From assembly GCA_016209715.1 (NCBI GenBank), contig JACQVP010000066.1:1-37925 (forward strand): 37,925 nt of DNA. The letters run 5' to 3'. Made by a program: the position numbers and the translations under genes. The stretch comes from Candidatus Omnitrophota bacterium (GTDB lineage Bacteria; Omnitrophota; Omnitrophia; Omnitrophales; Omnitrophaceae). The notes beneath the pieces are model-generated. The model was not told the DNA's origin. It worked only from the letters and a program-made list of their open reading frames with translations, and made no database searches. Within the stretch, counting starts at the first letter, position 1. Every line of letters starts with the position of its first letter. Below, one piece after another: positions 9,058-17,940 of this stretch.

Positions 9058-9798
9058 TCACATCACCATCCCACCGTCAATCGCGATCACCTGCCCCGTC
9101 ATGTAATTGGATAAATCGGAGGCAAGGTAAACGACAAGCTGAGCAACATCTTGGGGGCTTCCAAAACGTCCGAGCGGTATTTGGTTCAACACCGCGGTTT
9201 TGGTATCCTCCCCGAGTTTATCCGTCATCTCCGTCTCGATAAACCCCGGCGCGACCGCATTCACTCGAACATTTCGGCGGGCCAGCTCTTTCGCCGCCGA
9301 TTTGGTCAGGCCGATGATGCCGGCCTTTGAGGCAGCGTAATTGGCTTGGCCCATGTTACCGGTCAAACCGACGACGGACGAGACATTCACAATGCTCCCG
9401 GCCCTTTGACGTATCATCGATTTGGTAACAGCTCGGGTGAAGAGAAACGTCCCCCGCAGGTTCACCGAAATGACGTAATTCCAATCTTCATCAGACATTC
9501 GAACGATGAGATTGTCCTTGGTGACCCCTGCGTTGTTGACAAGTATATCTATCCGACCATGGGTGTCAATAGTTTTTTTGACCGCATCTTCAACAGTTTG
9601 GGTATCTTGCACATCGGCGGGCAAACAAATTGACCGGCCGCCGGCCGCCGCGATTTCAGCGCTGACTTTTTCCAAACTTTCAATCGAACGGCTCACCAAA
9701 GACAGCACGGCGCCCTCCCGGGCGAAGCTCAAGGCGATCTCTCGTCCGATACCGCGGCTCGCGCCGGTGACCAATGCGACTTTGTCTTTCAGCAGCAT
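9058..9798 (-). CDS. fabG: 3-oxoacyl-ACP reductase
   Basis: SDR fold: VTGASRGIG, NNAG, YAASKAG. Confidence 0.96.
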   Translation of the reverse strand: MLLKDKVALVTGASRGIGREIALSFAREGAVLSLVSRSIESLEKVSAEIAAAGGRSICLPADVQDTQTVEDAVKKTIDTHGRIDILVNNAGVTKDNLIVRMSDEDWNYVISVNLRGTFLFTRAVTKSMIRQRAGSIVNVSSVVGLTGNMGQANYAASKAGIIGLTKSAAKELARRNVRVNAVAPGFIETEMTDKLGEDTKTAVLNQIPLGRFGSPQDVAQLVVYLASDLSNYMTGQVIAIDGGMVM

Positions 9799-9813
9799 GC
9801 CTGTTTCCTCGAG

Positions 9814-10749
9814 TTAAGAAGGTTGACTCGCCAAAACCGTCCCGATCTTCATCAAATCTTCCGGGGTCTCGGCGCTGAGAACGAGAAAATCATCCGCGAT
9901 TCTTTTTATCAAGCCCTTCAGGACCTTTCCGGGTCCCATTTCCAACCCCACTCTTGTCCCCTGAGAGGCAAGCGACTGGATGGTCTGGGTCCAACGCACC
10001 GATTCCGTCACCTGTTCAGAAAGATACGAGCGGATCTTTTCGACTTCGCTCTCAAAAGTCCCGCGCACGTTGGGGAGAAATTCGAGTTCCGGCTTGGCCA
10101 GGCGCGTCTGGGCGAGTTCCGTTCTCAACTTATCGGCCGCAGGAGCCATCAACCTCGAATGAAACGCACCGCTGACATTTAGTTGAACGACGCGTTTCGC
10201 CCCCTTTTCCTTGGCCAGATTCAAGGCCGCGGCGACCCCTTCGGCCTTGCCTGAGAGGACGATCTGTTCGGGAGAATTGTAGTTGGCGACTTGAATGCCG
10301 CATTCCTCCGCGACCTCCGCGCAGCGGCTTTCGGCGAGGCCTATCACGGAACACATGGAACCGGGATTGGCCTGGCCGGCCTCGTGCATCCATTGACCGC
10401 GTTTGCGCACCAGGCGTAGCCCGTCCTCAAAGCCGAGGGATCCCGCTGCCGTCAGCGCAGAAAATTCCCCCAGACTGAGGCCGCAGGCGCCGGTGGGACG
10501 AAGGTCGGGATAGCTCTGTTTGATCGCCGCCCAAATGGCCAGGCTGGTCACGTAGATGGCGGGCTGGGAATTGATGGTGAGATTCAAATCCGGTTCCGGC
10601 CCGGCAAAGCAAAGGTCCGAAAGGGAAAATTTCAGAATGTCGTCCGCTTGATCGTAAACGGCGCGGGCCGCGGGAAAGGCGTCGTAAATCTCCTTTCCCA
10701 TCCCCACGTATTGCGCCCCCTGACCGGGAAATAGAAGAGCCAGTTTCAT
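9814..10749 (-). CDS. fabD: Malonyl-CoA--ACP transacylase
   Basis: MKLALLFPGQGAQYVGMGKEIYD; nucleophile motif GLSLGEFSAL; GAFHSRLM. Confidence 0.97.
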   Translation of the reverse strand: MKLALLFPGQGAQYVGMGKEIYDAFPAARAVYDQADDILKFSLSDLCFAGPEPDLNLTINSQPAIYVTSLAIWAAIKQSYPDLRPTGACGLSLGEFSALTAAGSLGFEDGLRLVRKRGQWMHEAGQANPGSMCSVIGLAESRCAEVAEECGIQVANYNSPEQIVLSGKAEGVAAALNLAKEKGAKRVVQLNVSGAFHSRLMAPAADKLRTELAQTRLAKPELEFLPNVRGTFESEVEKIRSYLSEQVTESVRWTQTIQSLASQGTRVGLEMGPGKVLKGLIKRIADDFLVLSAETPEDLMKIGTVLASQPS

Positions 10750-10756
10750 GGACGCG

Positions 10757-11749
10757 TCACCATTTAATGGCGCAGGCGGCCCAGGTCAGACCGCCGCCGA
10801 AGGCCACCAGGATGACATTGGACCCCGGACGCACCGCTCCGGACTTCGCGGCTTCATAAAGTGCGACCGCCGTCGAAGCGGCCGACATGTTTCCGTATTT
10901 TTCGAGGTTGAGAAAAATCTTCTCCATGGGCGTTTCGAGCCTTTCCGCGACTGCCTGGATGATGCGTAGGTTGGCCTGATGCGGGATGAGGCAATCGACG
11001 TCCTCGAGTTTCCAACCGGCCCGCTTGCAGACCTCCTGCACCGCGTCCCCCATGGTCCGCACCGCAATTTTGAACAACTCGGAGCCGGACATTTTCACGG
11101 TGTGCATCTTCTCCGCCACCGTCCTTTGCGTCGGCGGCATCGCAGAGCCGCCCGCGGGGATCTTGAGGATTTCAGCCGCCGAGCCGTCGGAGCCGAGGTA
11201 AGTGGCCAAAAGGCCGCGCGCTTTGGCTGAGGATTCCGAGACCACTGCAGCTCCCGCGCCGTCCCCGAACAAAATGCAAGTGCTGCGGTCGGTCCAATCG
11301 ATGAAGGGCGACAGGACTTCGGCGCCGATGACCAAGATGTTCCGGTGCGCGCCGCCCCGAATCATTCCGTCCGCGACACTGAGCGCATACGGAAAGCCGG
11401 AACAGGCCGCGGCCATGTCGAAGGCGGCCGCATGGTGCGCGCCGAGCTTGTTTTGGACGATGCAGGCCGTGGAGGGAAACGACATGTCGGGCGTGATGGT
11501 GGCCACGATGACCAAATCGATATCGGTGGGCTTCAGGCCGGCGTTCCGGACCGCCTCCCGTCCCGCCTGGAGGGCCAAATCGCTGGTGGCGGAACCATTT
11601 TCGACGATGCGCCGCTCACGGATCCCGGTGCGGGTGCGGATCCATTCATCGGTCGTGTCGACCATCTTTTCCAGGTCAAAATTCGAGAGGACCTTCGTCG
11701 GCAGGCAGGCACCCATGCCGGCGATACGCGTGGGATTGCCCGATTTCAT
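10757..11749 (-). CDS. fabH: Beta-ketoacyl-ACP synthase III
   Basis: GMGACLPTKVLSN, RTGIRERRI, DMAAACSGFPYAL, IPHQANLRII, FGGGLTWAA. Confidence 0.97.
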   Translation of the reverse strand: MKSGNPTRIAGMGACLPTKVLSNFDLEKMVDTTDEWIRTRTGIRERRIVENGSATSDLALQAGREAVRNAGLKPTDIDLVIVATITPDMSFPSTACIVQNKLGAHHAAAFDMAAACSGFPYALSVADGMIRGGAHRNILVIGAEVLSPFIDWTDRSTCILFGDGAGAAVVSESSAKARGLLATYLGSDGSAAEILKIPAGGSAMPPTQRTVAEKMHTVKMSGSELFKIAVRTMGDAVQEVCKRAGWKLEDVDCLIPHQANLRIIQAVAERLETPMEKIFLNLEKYGNMSAASTAVALYEAAKSGAVRPGSNVILVAFGGGLTWAACAIKW

Positions 11750-12798
11750 TTCTTCGTGACGTCCTCGCTCTTCGGAAGCGGGTTCGCCTGGCGGTTTTTT
11801 TCGCGCTGCGTCACTTCGTTGACGATGTAGCCATTGACGTCGGATTCAATGACATGGGCCGCCTTCTTGATGGCATTCCGGATGGCCCAAGACGAGGACG
11901 CGCCGTGACTGATGATCACCACGCCGTTGATCCCGAGGAGCTGGGCCCCGCCGGCTTCTTCGTAATTGGTTTCGCGCCGGACGCTCATCAGGGCTGGTTT
12001 CATCAGCCAGGCGCCGATTTGGGCGAGATAATTCTTTGACAGTTCCTTCTGGATGAGACCCGTCAGGTTTTCGATGATGCCTTCGGTGACTTTGAGCACC
12101 ACGTTGCCGACGAAACCGTCGCAAACGATGCAATCGCATTTGCCCGTAAAAAAATCACGCCCTTCGATATTCCCGATAAAATTGATCGTCGACTCGCGCA
12201 AAAGCTTGTACGTCTCCTTCATCACGTCGGTTCCCTTGGATTCCTCCTCCCCGATATTGAGAAGACCGATAGTGGGGTGGCGCTTCTTATAGATAGTGCG
12301 GGAGTAAATGTCCGCCATGAGGGCGTACTGGAAAAGATGTTCCGGGGTGGGGTCAATGTTGGCGCCCACGTCCATGGCCAGCGAGATGCCGCGCAGCGTC
12401 GGGAGGCTGATCAGGATGCCGGGGCGCTTGATGCCCGGAAGTAGTCCGAGATTGAGTGTCGACGCCGCCACGGCCGCTCCGGTGTTGCCGGCGGAAACGA
12501 CCGCATCGACTTGCTTGTCTTTCAGCAGGTCCACGGCCACGGCGAGGGAAGAATCCTTCTTTTTCTTGACCGCCACGACCGGAGATTCGCCCATGTCGAT
12601 CACCTGCGAGGCGTGATGGATGGACAGCCGGCCGCCGATGACTTTGTGACGGCTCAACTCGCGCTTGAGCGCCTGCTCCTGCCCGACGAGGATAATTTCC
12701 AGGTCAAAATCATTGGCGGCTTGCACGGCCCCGTCAACAACGACGGCCGGCGCGTAATCGCCGCCCATGCCGTCGACCGCGATTCGATGGACTTTCAT
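11746..12798 (-). CDS. plsX: Phosphate acyltransferase PlsX
   Basis: IAVDGMGGDYAPAVVVDGAV, VSAGNTGA, LLNIGEEESKG, DGFVGNVVLK. The stop overlaps the fabH start. Confidence 0.97.
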   Translation of the reverse strand: MKVHRIAVDGMGGDYAPAVVVDGAVQAANDFDLEIILVGQEQALKRELSRHKVIGGRLSIHHASQVIDMGESPVVAVKKKKDSSLAVAVDLLKDKQVDAVVSAGNTGAAVAASTLNLGLLPGIKRPGILISLPTLRGISLAMDVGANIDPTPEHLFQYALMADIYSRTIYKKRHPTIGLLNIGEEESKGTDVMKETYKLLRESTINFIGNIEGRDFFTGKCDCIVCDGFVGNVVLKVTEGIIENLTGLIQKELSKNYLAQIGAWLMKPALMSVRRETNYEEAGGAQLLGINGVVIISHGASSSWAIRNAIKKAAHVIESDVNGYIVNEVTQREKNRQANPLPKSEDVTKK

Positions 12799-12996
12799 TT
12801 ATTGTTTGTTCTCCGATTTCTGCTTGATCGTGACCGTCTGCTTGCCCTTGTAGTGACCGCAATGGGTGCAGATACGGTGGGGCAAAATGCTCGCTCCGCA
12901 GTGTTGGCAGGTGGACATGGACGCGAGCTTGAGGGTATCGTGCGTCCTCCGGAGCCGGGTGCGCATGTTGGAATGTCTTCTCTTTGGATTTGCCAT
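12799..12996 (-). CDS. rpmF: 50S ribosomal protein L32
   Basis: MANPKRRHSNMRTRLRRTHDTL with Zn ribbon CQHCGASILPHRICTHCGHYKG. Confidence 0.97.
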   Translation of the reverse strand: MANPKRRHSNMRTRLRRTHDTLKLASMSTCQHCGASILPHRICTHCGHYKGKQTVTIKQKSENKQ

Positions 12997-13020
12997 GTTA
13001 GTCGTTCGCCTCTCTTGCGC

Positions 13021-13506
13021 TTATTCTTTTTTGCCTTTTTTTTGGGAATACCACTCTTTCAACTTGTCAAATGCGCCCGGGCCCGTCTTTTTCTCGACCC
13101 GCGGGCACCGGCATGATTCCTCGTTCCAATTGGCCCCGCATTGGGGACACAACCCTTTGCAGGATTCTTTGCAAAGAAACTTCACGGGATAGGACAACAA
13201 CATCACTTCGCGAATGTCATCGGTGGCGTCAATCGTCTCCTGCCCCGTGTAGGGGTAGTAGAGGTCGAAGGTCTCTTTGACTTTTTGGTTCACCGGCTTC
13301 AGACAACGCGTGCACAAAATCTCAAACCCGCTCCGCAGGGTGCCCTTAAAAAAAAGCGACGTTCGGACCCGCTCGAGGCGCCCTTCGAGCCGCAGAGGCT
13401 CCCGGTAATGGAGATCGTAAAGCTCCAGGTTCAGATTTTTAGGGTTGTACTCGTGCTCCAGCTCCAGGAATTCGTCGTACTTGAGCTTTGAAATATCAAT
13501 GATCAC
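13021..13506 (-). CDS. DUF177/YceD family protein (23S rRNA accumulation protein-like)
   Basis: Position upstream of rpmF-plsX; CTRCLKPV and CxxxCKGLCPQCGANWNEESCRC cysteine pattern typical of DUF177. Confidence 0.88.
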   Translation of the reverse strand: MIIDISKLKYDEFLELEHEYNPKNLNLELYDLHYREPLRLEGRLERVRTSLFFKGTLRSGFEILCTRCLKPVNQKVKETFDLYYPYTGQETIDATDDIREVMLLSYPVKFLCKESCKGLCPQCGANWNEESCRCPRVEKKTGPGAFDKLKEWYSQKKGKKE

Positions 13507-13984
13507 CGCGGAGCCGCTCGATTAACTGGCCTTCGATATAAGCCGGCACAAAGTCCCGAATCTTGCCGCCCAAGCGCGCAACCTCTCGGATCAGCGAGGA
13601 GGACAGATAAAAATTCTGCTCTGACGGGATGAGGAAAACGGTCTGAATGTCTTTGTTGAGTTTGCGGTTGGTGAGGGCCATTTGAAATTCATAGTCAAAA
13701 TCCGAGGTGGCCCGCATTCCCCGGATCATGACCTGAGTTCCTTTTTTGGCGGCGTAATCGACGATCAACCCGTCGAAGGTCTCGACGGTTACGCCCTTCC
13801 AGTTCCTGGTGGCTCGCTGAATGAAGCCTTTGCGTTCATCCGCCGAAAAAATCGGCTTTTTGTTCGTATTGCTCGCCACCGCCACGTAAAGCTTGTCAAA
13901 GATCTCTAACGCCCGTTTGATGATATCGATATGTCCAAACGTTACTGGATCAAAGGTGCCGGGGTAAATCGCGGTGTTCTTCAT
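13496..13984 (-). CDS. coaD: Phosphopantetheine adenylyltransferase
   Basis: AIYPGTFDPVTFGHIDIIKRA; RGMRATSDFDYEFQMA; SSSLIREVARLGG. Confidence 0.97.
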   Translation of the reverse strand: MKNTAIYPGTFDPVTFGHIDIIKRALEIFDKLYVAVASNTNKKPIFSADERKGFIQRATRNWKGVTVETFDGLIVDYAAKKGTQVMIRGMRATSDFDYEFQMALTNRKLNKDIQTVFLIPSEQNFYLSSSLIREVARLGGKIRDFVPAYIEGQLIERLRGDH

Positions 13985-14013
13985 ATGATCCGGGGCCGTT
14001 TTGACGGAAAACG

Positions 14014-14565
14014 TTATGCGGTCTTATACAAAAAAGAAAGGCAAGTGATGCCATATCGATTGGTTCGGTCCAGGCGGTATTGCCCGAGACATGGCAGTTC
14101 TTCTTGCCTCGCGTGTTCGACCACAATTTTTCCGTGAGGCGAAAGTATATCAAATTGCGCCACCAGCAGCAAGGTCTTTTTTACAAGTCCTTTATTATAA
14201 GGGGGATCGATAAACGCCACGTCAAAGCGCCGGCCCCGGCGAAAGAGGTCAGGCACGGACCTTAAGACATCCGCCTTCAGAACCTCGGCCCGGTTATCGA
14301 GCCCCAGAGCCCGGATATTCTCCTGAATGTAACGGACGCCGAGCGCGCTCTGCTCCACGAAGGTCGCGCGGAACGCGCCGCGAGAAAGAGACTCGATTCC
14401 GAGGCTTCCCATGCCGGCATAAAGGTCTAAAACCTCCAGTCCGTCCAGCGACTGCCCCAAGATGTTGAATATGGTTTCCTTGTTCCGGTCCGTGGCGGGC
14501 CGGATCATTGGGTTCTTGGGAAATTTCAGGTGGCGGCTTTTAAACATTCCGCCGATGATTCGCAT
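14014..14565 (-). CDS. rsmD: 16S rRNA (guanine966-N2)-methyltransferase RsmD
   Basis: MRIIGGMFKSRHLKFP...RPATDRNKETIFNIL, DLYAGMGSLGIESLSRGA, FIDPPYNKG. Confidence 0.94.
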   Translation of the reverse strand: MRIIGGMFKSRHLKFPKNPMIRPATDRNKETIFNILGQSLDGLEVLDLYAGMGSLGIESLSRGAFRATFVEQSALGVRYIQENIRALGLDNRAEVLKADVLRSVPDLFRRGRRFDVAFIDPPYNKGLVKKTLLLVAQFDILSPHGKIVVEHARQEELPCLGQYRLDRTNRYGITCLSFLYKTA

Positions 14566-14567
14566 GA

Positions 14568-16658
14568 TCAGTCCTGAGCCTGATTGAAGAAGTGGCGCGA
14601 TTCCCGTTCCACCTTTTCGCGGAGCGCCGGATTCGCTGCCATCCCCCCCTGCCGCTCGATCAAACGGGCCGCCTCAGCCCGCGCCAGTCGCAACAGATCC
14701 GCGTCCCGCAACAGATCCCCGATCTTGAACAATGGAACCCCGCTCTGGCGTGTTCCCAGAAAGTCTCCCGGCCCCCGCAGTGCAAGGTCCTCCTCAGCGA
14801 TCGCGAATCCGTCCTGCGTCTTGGTCAAGACGCGGAGCCGACGCTTGCCCTCCTCGGTCGTAGGTTCCCCGAATAAAAAGCAATAGGAATCCCTGTCCCC
14901 GCGGCCGATGCGCCCGCGCAGCTGGTGCAACTGCGAAAGGCCGAACTTTTCGGCATGCTCGATGACCATGTGCGTGGCGTTCGGGTTGTCGATCCCGACC
15001 TCGACCAATGAAGTCGAAACCAACACTTTGACCTTCCCCTCCTTAAAATCCTTCATGACCCTGTCTTTCTCCTGGCGGGAGAGACGCCCGTGGATCAGGC
15101 CAACCTGAAAATCGCGAAAGACACCCCCGCGCAGATCTGCGTATCCCTTTTTCGCGGCCGCCAAATCCGACTTCTCCGTCTCCTCGATCACGGGATAGAT
15201 CACGTAGGCCTGCTCGCCCTCTTTCAATTTTTCGGCGATCCGCCGGAGCACTTCCTCCTCACGGGCCTGCGTGATCCAAAACGTCTGGATCGGCTTGCGT
15301 CCCGCCGGCAATTCCCGAATGGTGGAGATGTCGAGGTCGCCGTAAAGCGTCAATCCCAGCGTCCTCGGGATGGGCGTCGCGGTCATGACCAGCAGATGGG
15401 GCTTGATCCCCCCCGCCAAGAGCGCGGACCGCTGGCGGACGCCGAATTTGTGCTGTTCGTCAATGACCACCAGACCCAGTTTGGAAAATTTGATTTCATC
15501 CTGGATCAGAGAATGGGTGCCGATGGCAACCGGCGCGCGCCCGCTGCGCAGATCCGCGAGGATCTCCCCCCTCTCCGATGCCGGGGTGCTCCCGGTCAAG
15601 AGGACGCACCGGGTCCCGAACGGTGACAGCAGGCGGCTGACCGTCTGATAATGCTGTTCGGCCAGGACCTCGGTGGGGGCCATCAGAACCGATTGAATTC
15701 CGTTTCTCTGGGCCCAGGCGATGCAAAACGTCGCGACCACCGTTTTGCCGGAACCCACATCGCCCTGCAGGAGTCGGCGCATGGGCACCGGTTTCGCGGC
15801 GTCACGGGCGATCTCGCCGATGACCTCCAATTGGCCTCCGGTCAAACCAAAGGGGAGGCTCTTCTTGAAATTCTCGGTGACTTTCTCAGTGTGGGAAAAA
15901 GGATAGGCCCGGGTCGCCCGACGGTCGCGGTGGATTTTCGCGAGCAGGGCCAGTTCGAAGAGAAAAAATTCATCAAATATCAAACGTCGGCGCGCACACT
16001 CTAGCAATTCCTGGCTTTCCGGAAAATGGACGTTGCGGATCGCCTCCGGCAGGCGGTCCAGGCCGAGCCTATCACGCAGATCCTCGGGCATGAAATCGGC
16101 GGCTTCGTCCGCATAGGCGTCGATCAATTCTTTGACGGCCCGGCGGATCCCTCTCTGCCCCAGTCCCTCGCTCAGGGGATACACGGGAACGATGCGCCCC
16201 GTGTGAACCGTGTCTTCTGTCGAACCCGTCAAGACTTCGTATTCCGGGGAATTCAACTGGAGACGGGAATTGTAAACATCCGCCTTGCCGCTCACGATCA
16301 ATTCATCGCCTTCGCTGAACTGCCGCGCCAGATACGGCTGATTGAACCAGGTGGCGTGGATGAACCCGCTCGAGTCGCCGAGCGCCATCTCGAAAATGGT
16401 CATGGCGCGCAACCGTTTGAGCGTCTTGGAGAGGACCGAAACCTTCAGCGTGACGAATTGGCCTGCCGCAACGGATTCCACGGTCACGAAGCGGCTGCGG
16501 TCTTCATAGCGGCGCGGGAAAAAATAAAACAAGTCGCCGATGGTTTCGATGCCGAGGCGCTGAAGGGCCTCGGACCGTTTGGGGCCCACGCCGCGAAGAT
16601 ACCGGACCGGCCGGGAAAGGAAATTCTCCAACGAATCAGGGGGTGTTGCGGGCGGCAT
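14568..16658 (-). CDS. recG: ATP-dependent DNA helicase RecG
   Basis: RYLRGVGPKRSEALQRLGIETIGDLFYFFPRRYEDRS; LLQGDVGSGKTVVA; DEQHKFGVRQR; MTATPIPRTL; QLRGRIGRGD. Confidence 0.97.
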   Translation of the reverse strand: MPPATPPDSLENFLSRPVRYLRGVGPKRSEALQRLGIETIGDLFYFFPRRYEDRSRFVTVESVAAGQFVTLKVSVLSKTLKRLRAMTIFEMALGDSSGFIHATWFNQPYLARQFSEGDELIVSGKADVYNSRLQLNSPEYEVLTGSTEDTVHTGRIVPVYPLSEGLGQRGIRRAVKELIDAYADEAADFMPEDLRDRLGLDRLPEAIRNVHFPESQELLECARRRLIFDEFFLFELALLAKIHRDRRATRAYPFSHTEKVTENFKKSLPFGLTGGQLEVIGEIARDAAKPVPMRRLLQGDVGSGKTVVATFCIAWAQRNGIQSVLMAPTEVLAEQHYQTVSRLLSPFGTRCVLLTGSTPASERGEILADLRSGRAPVAIGTHSLIQDEIKFSKLGLVVIDEQHKFGVRQRSALLAGGIKPHLLVMTATPIPRTLGLTLYGDLDISTIRELPAGRKPIQTFWITQAREEEVLRRIAEKLKEGEQAYVIYPVIEETEKSDLAAAKKGYADLRGGVFRDFQVGLIHGRLSRQEKDRVMKDFKEGKVKVLVSTSLVEVGIDNPNATHMVIEHAEKFGLSQLHQLRGRIGRGDRDSYCFLFGEPTTEEGKRRLRVLTKTQDGFAIAEEDLALRGPGDFLGTRQSGVPLFKIGDLLRDADLLRLARAEAARLIERQGGMAANPALREKVERESRHFFNQAQD

Positions 16659-17904
16659 GAACGAGATGCTCTTCGAGCCTCGTGTCTTTCGGGATCACCA
16701 CGATGCCGGATTCGGAAACGTAAAATCGCTTCCGGTCCTCTTCCGGGTCATAGCCGATGATCGTGTCCGGCGGGATAATGACGTTCTTGTCGATGATGGC
16801 GCGGCGAATGCGGCACCTCCGGCCGACCTCCGCGCCTTCCATGAGGATGGATTCGTAAACGTGGCTGTAGCTGTTGACGCGGACGCTGGGTGAAAGGACG
16901 CTCCGCTCCACCTTGCCGCCGGAAATGATGCAGCCGCTGGAAACCAGAGAGTCCAGGGCCACGCCGAGACGCCCGCCTTCTTCCACCTGGGCAAAGACGA
17001 ATTTCGCCGGCGGGGCCTGCTCCTGATACGTCCGGATGGGCCAGTTTTGGTCGTATAGATTGAAGATCGGGGCCACAGAGACCAGGTCCAGGTTGGCCTC
17101 CCAATAAGCTTCGATGGTACCGACATCGCGCCAGTAGAGGACTTCCTTTTTGTTTTCGTCCTTGAAATTATACGCAAACACCCCGTCGCCGCGGCCGACC
17201 ATCATCGGGACTATGTTCCTCCCGAAGTCATGCTCGGTCTGCTCCCGTGAATCGAGCTCCAGGACTTCCTCCAAAATTTTCGTGTTGAACACGTAGATCC
17301 CCATGGAAACCAACGTCTTGTCCGGATCATTCTTCATGGGGGGCGGATCCTTCACTTTTTCCTTGAAGGAATCGATCCGCCAGTCGTCGTCGACCGACAC
17401 CGTGCCGAAATGGCTGGCCTTGCTCTTCTCGGACTCGATCACCCCCACGGTCATGTCCGCCCCTTTTTCGATATGGAAACGGATCATCTGCCCGTAATCC
17501 ATCTTGTAAATGTGGTCTCCGCTCAAGATCAGGACGTACTGGGGATGGAGTTTTTCGATCGTGTATAAGTTCTGATAAATCGCATCCGCGGTGCCCCGGT
17601 ACCAGCTCGCATCGACGCGCTGCTGCGCGGGGACCATGGTGACGAACTCGCCGATTTCATGATTGAAGATGTTCCAGCCCAGTTGCAGATGACGATGCAA
17701 CGACAGAGACTTGTACTGCGTGATGACATAAAGCTTTCGCAGGTTAGAGTTCAGGCAGTTGGAAAGCGTGAAGTCGACGATGCGGTAAGAACCGCCGAAG
17801 GGGACGGCCGGCTTGGTGCGGTCGCGGGTGAGAGGGTAAAGCCTCTCGCCTTTGCCTCCGGCCAGAATAAAAGTGATGACGTTTTTCAGGGCGTTGAGAT
17901 TCAT
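16636..17904 (-). CDS. glgC: Glucose-1-phosphate adenylyltransferase
   Basis: ILAGGKGERLYPLTRDRTKPAVPFGGSYRIVDFTLSNCLNS; SGDHIYKMDYG; C-terminal beta-helix repeats. Confidence 0.95.
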   Translation of the reverse strand: MNLNALKNVITFILAGGKGERLYPLTRDRTKPAVPFGGSYRIVDFTLSNCLNSNLRKLYVITQYKSLSLHRHLQLGWNIFNHEIGEFVTMVPAQQRVDASWYRGTADAIYQNLYTIEKLHPQYVLILSGDHIYKMDYGQMIRFHIEKGADMTVGVIESEKSKASHFGTVSVDDDWRIDSFKEKVKDPPPMKNDPDKTLVSMGIYVFNTKILEEVLELDSREQTEHDFGRNIVPMMVGRGDGVFAYNFKDENKKEVLYWRDVGTIEAYWEANLDLVSVAPIFNLYDQNWPIRTYQEQAPPAKFVFAQVEEGGRLGVALDSLVSSGCIISGGKVERSVLSPSVRVNSYSHVYESILMEGAEVGRRCRIRRAIIDKNVIIPPDTIIGYDPEEDRKRFYVSESGIVVIPKDTRLEEHLVHAARNTP

Positions 17905-17940
17905 GATGGAAGAAATATTCGCTATTCTCTCACAGATGCA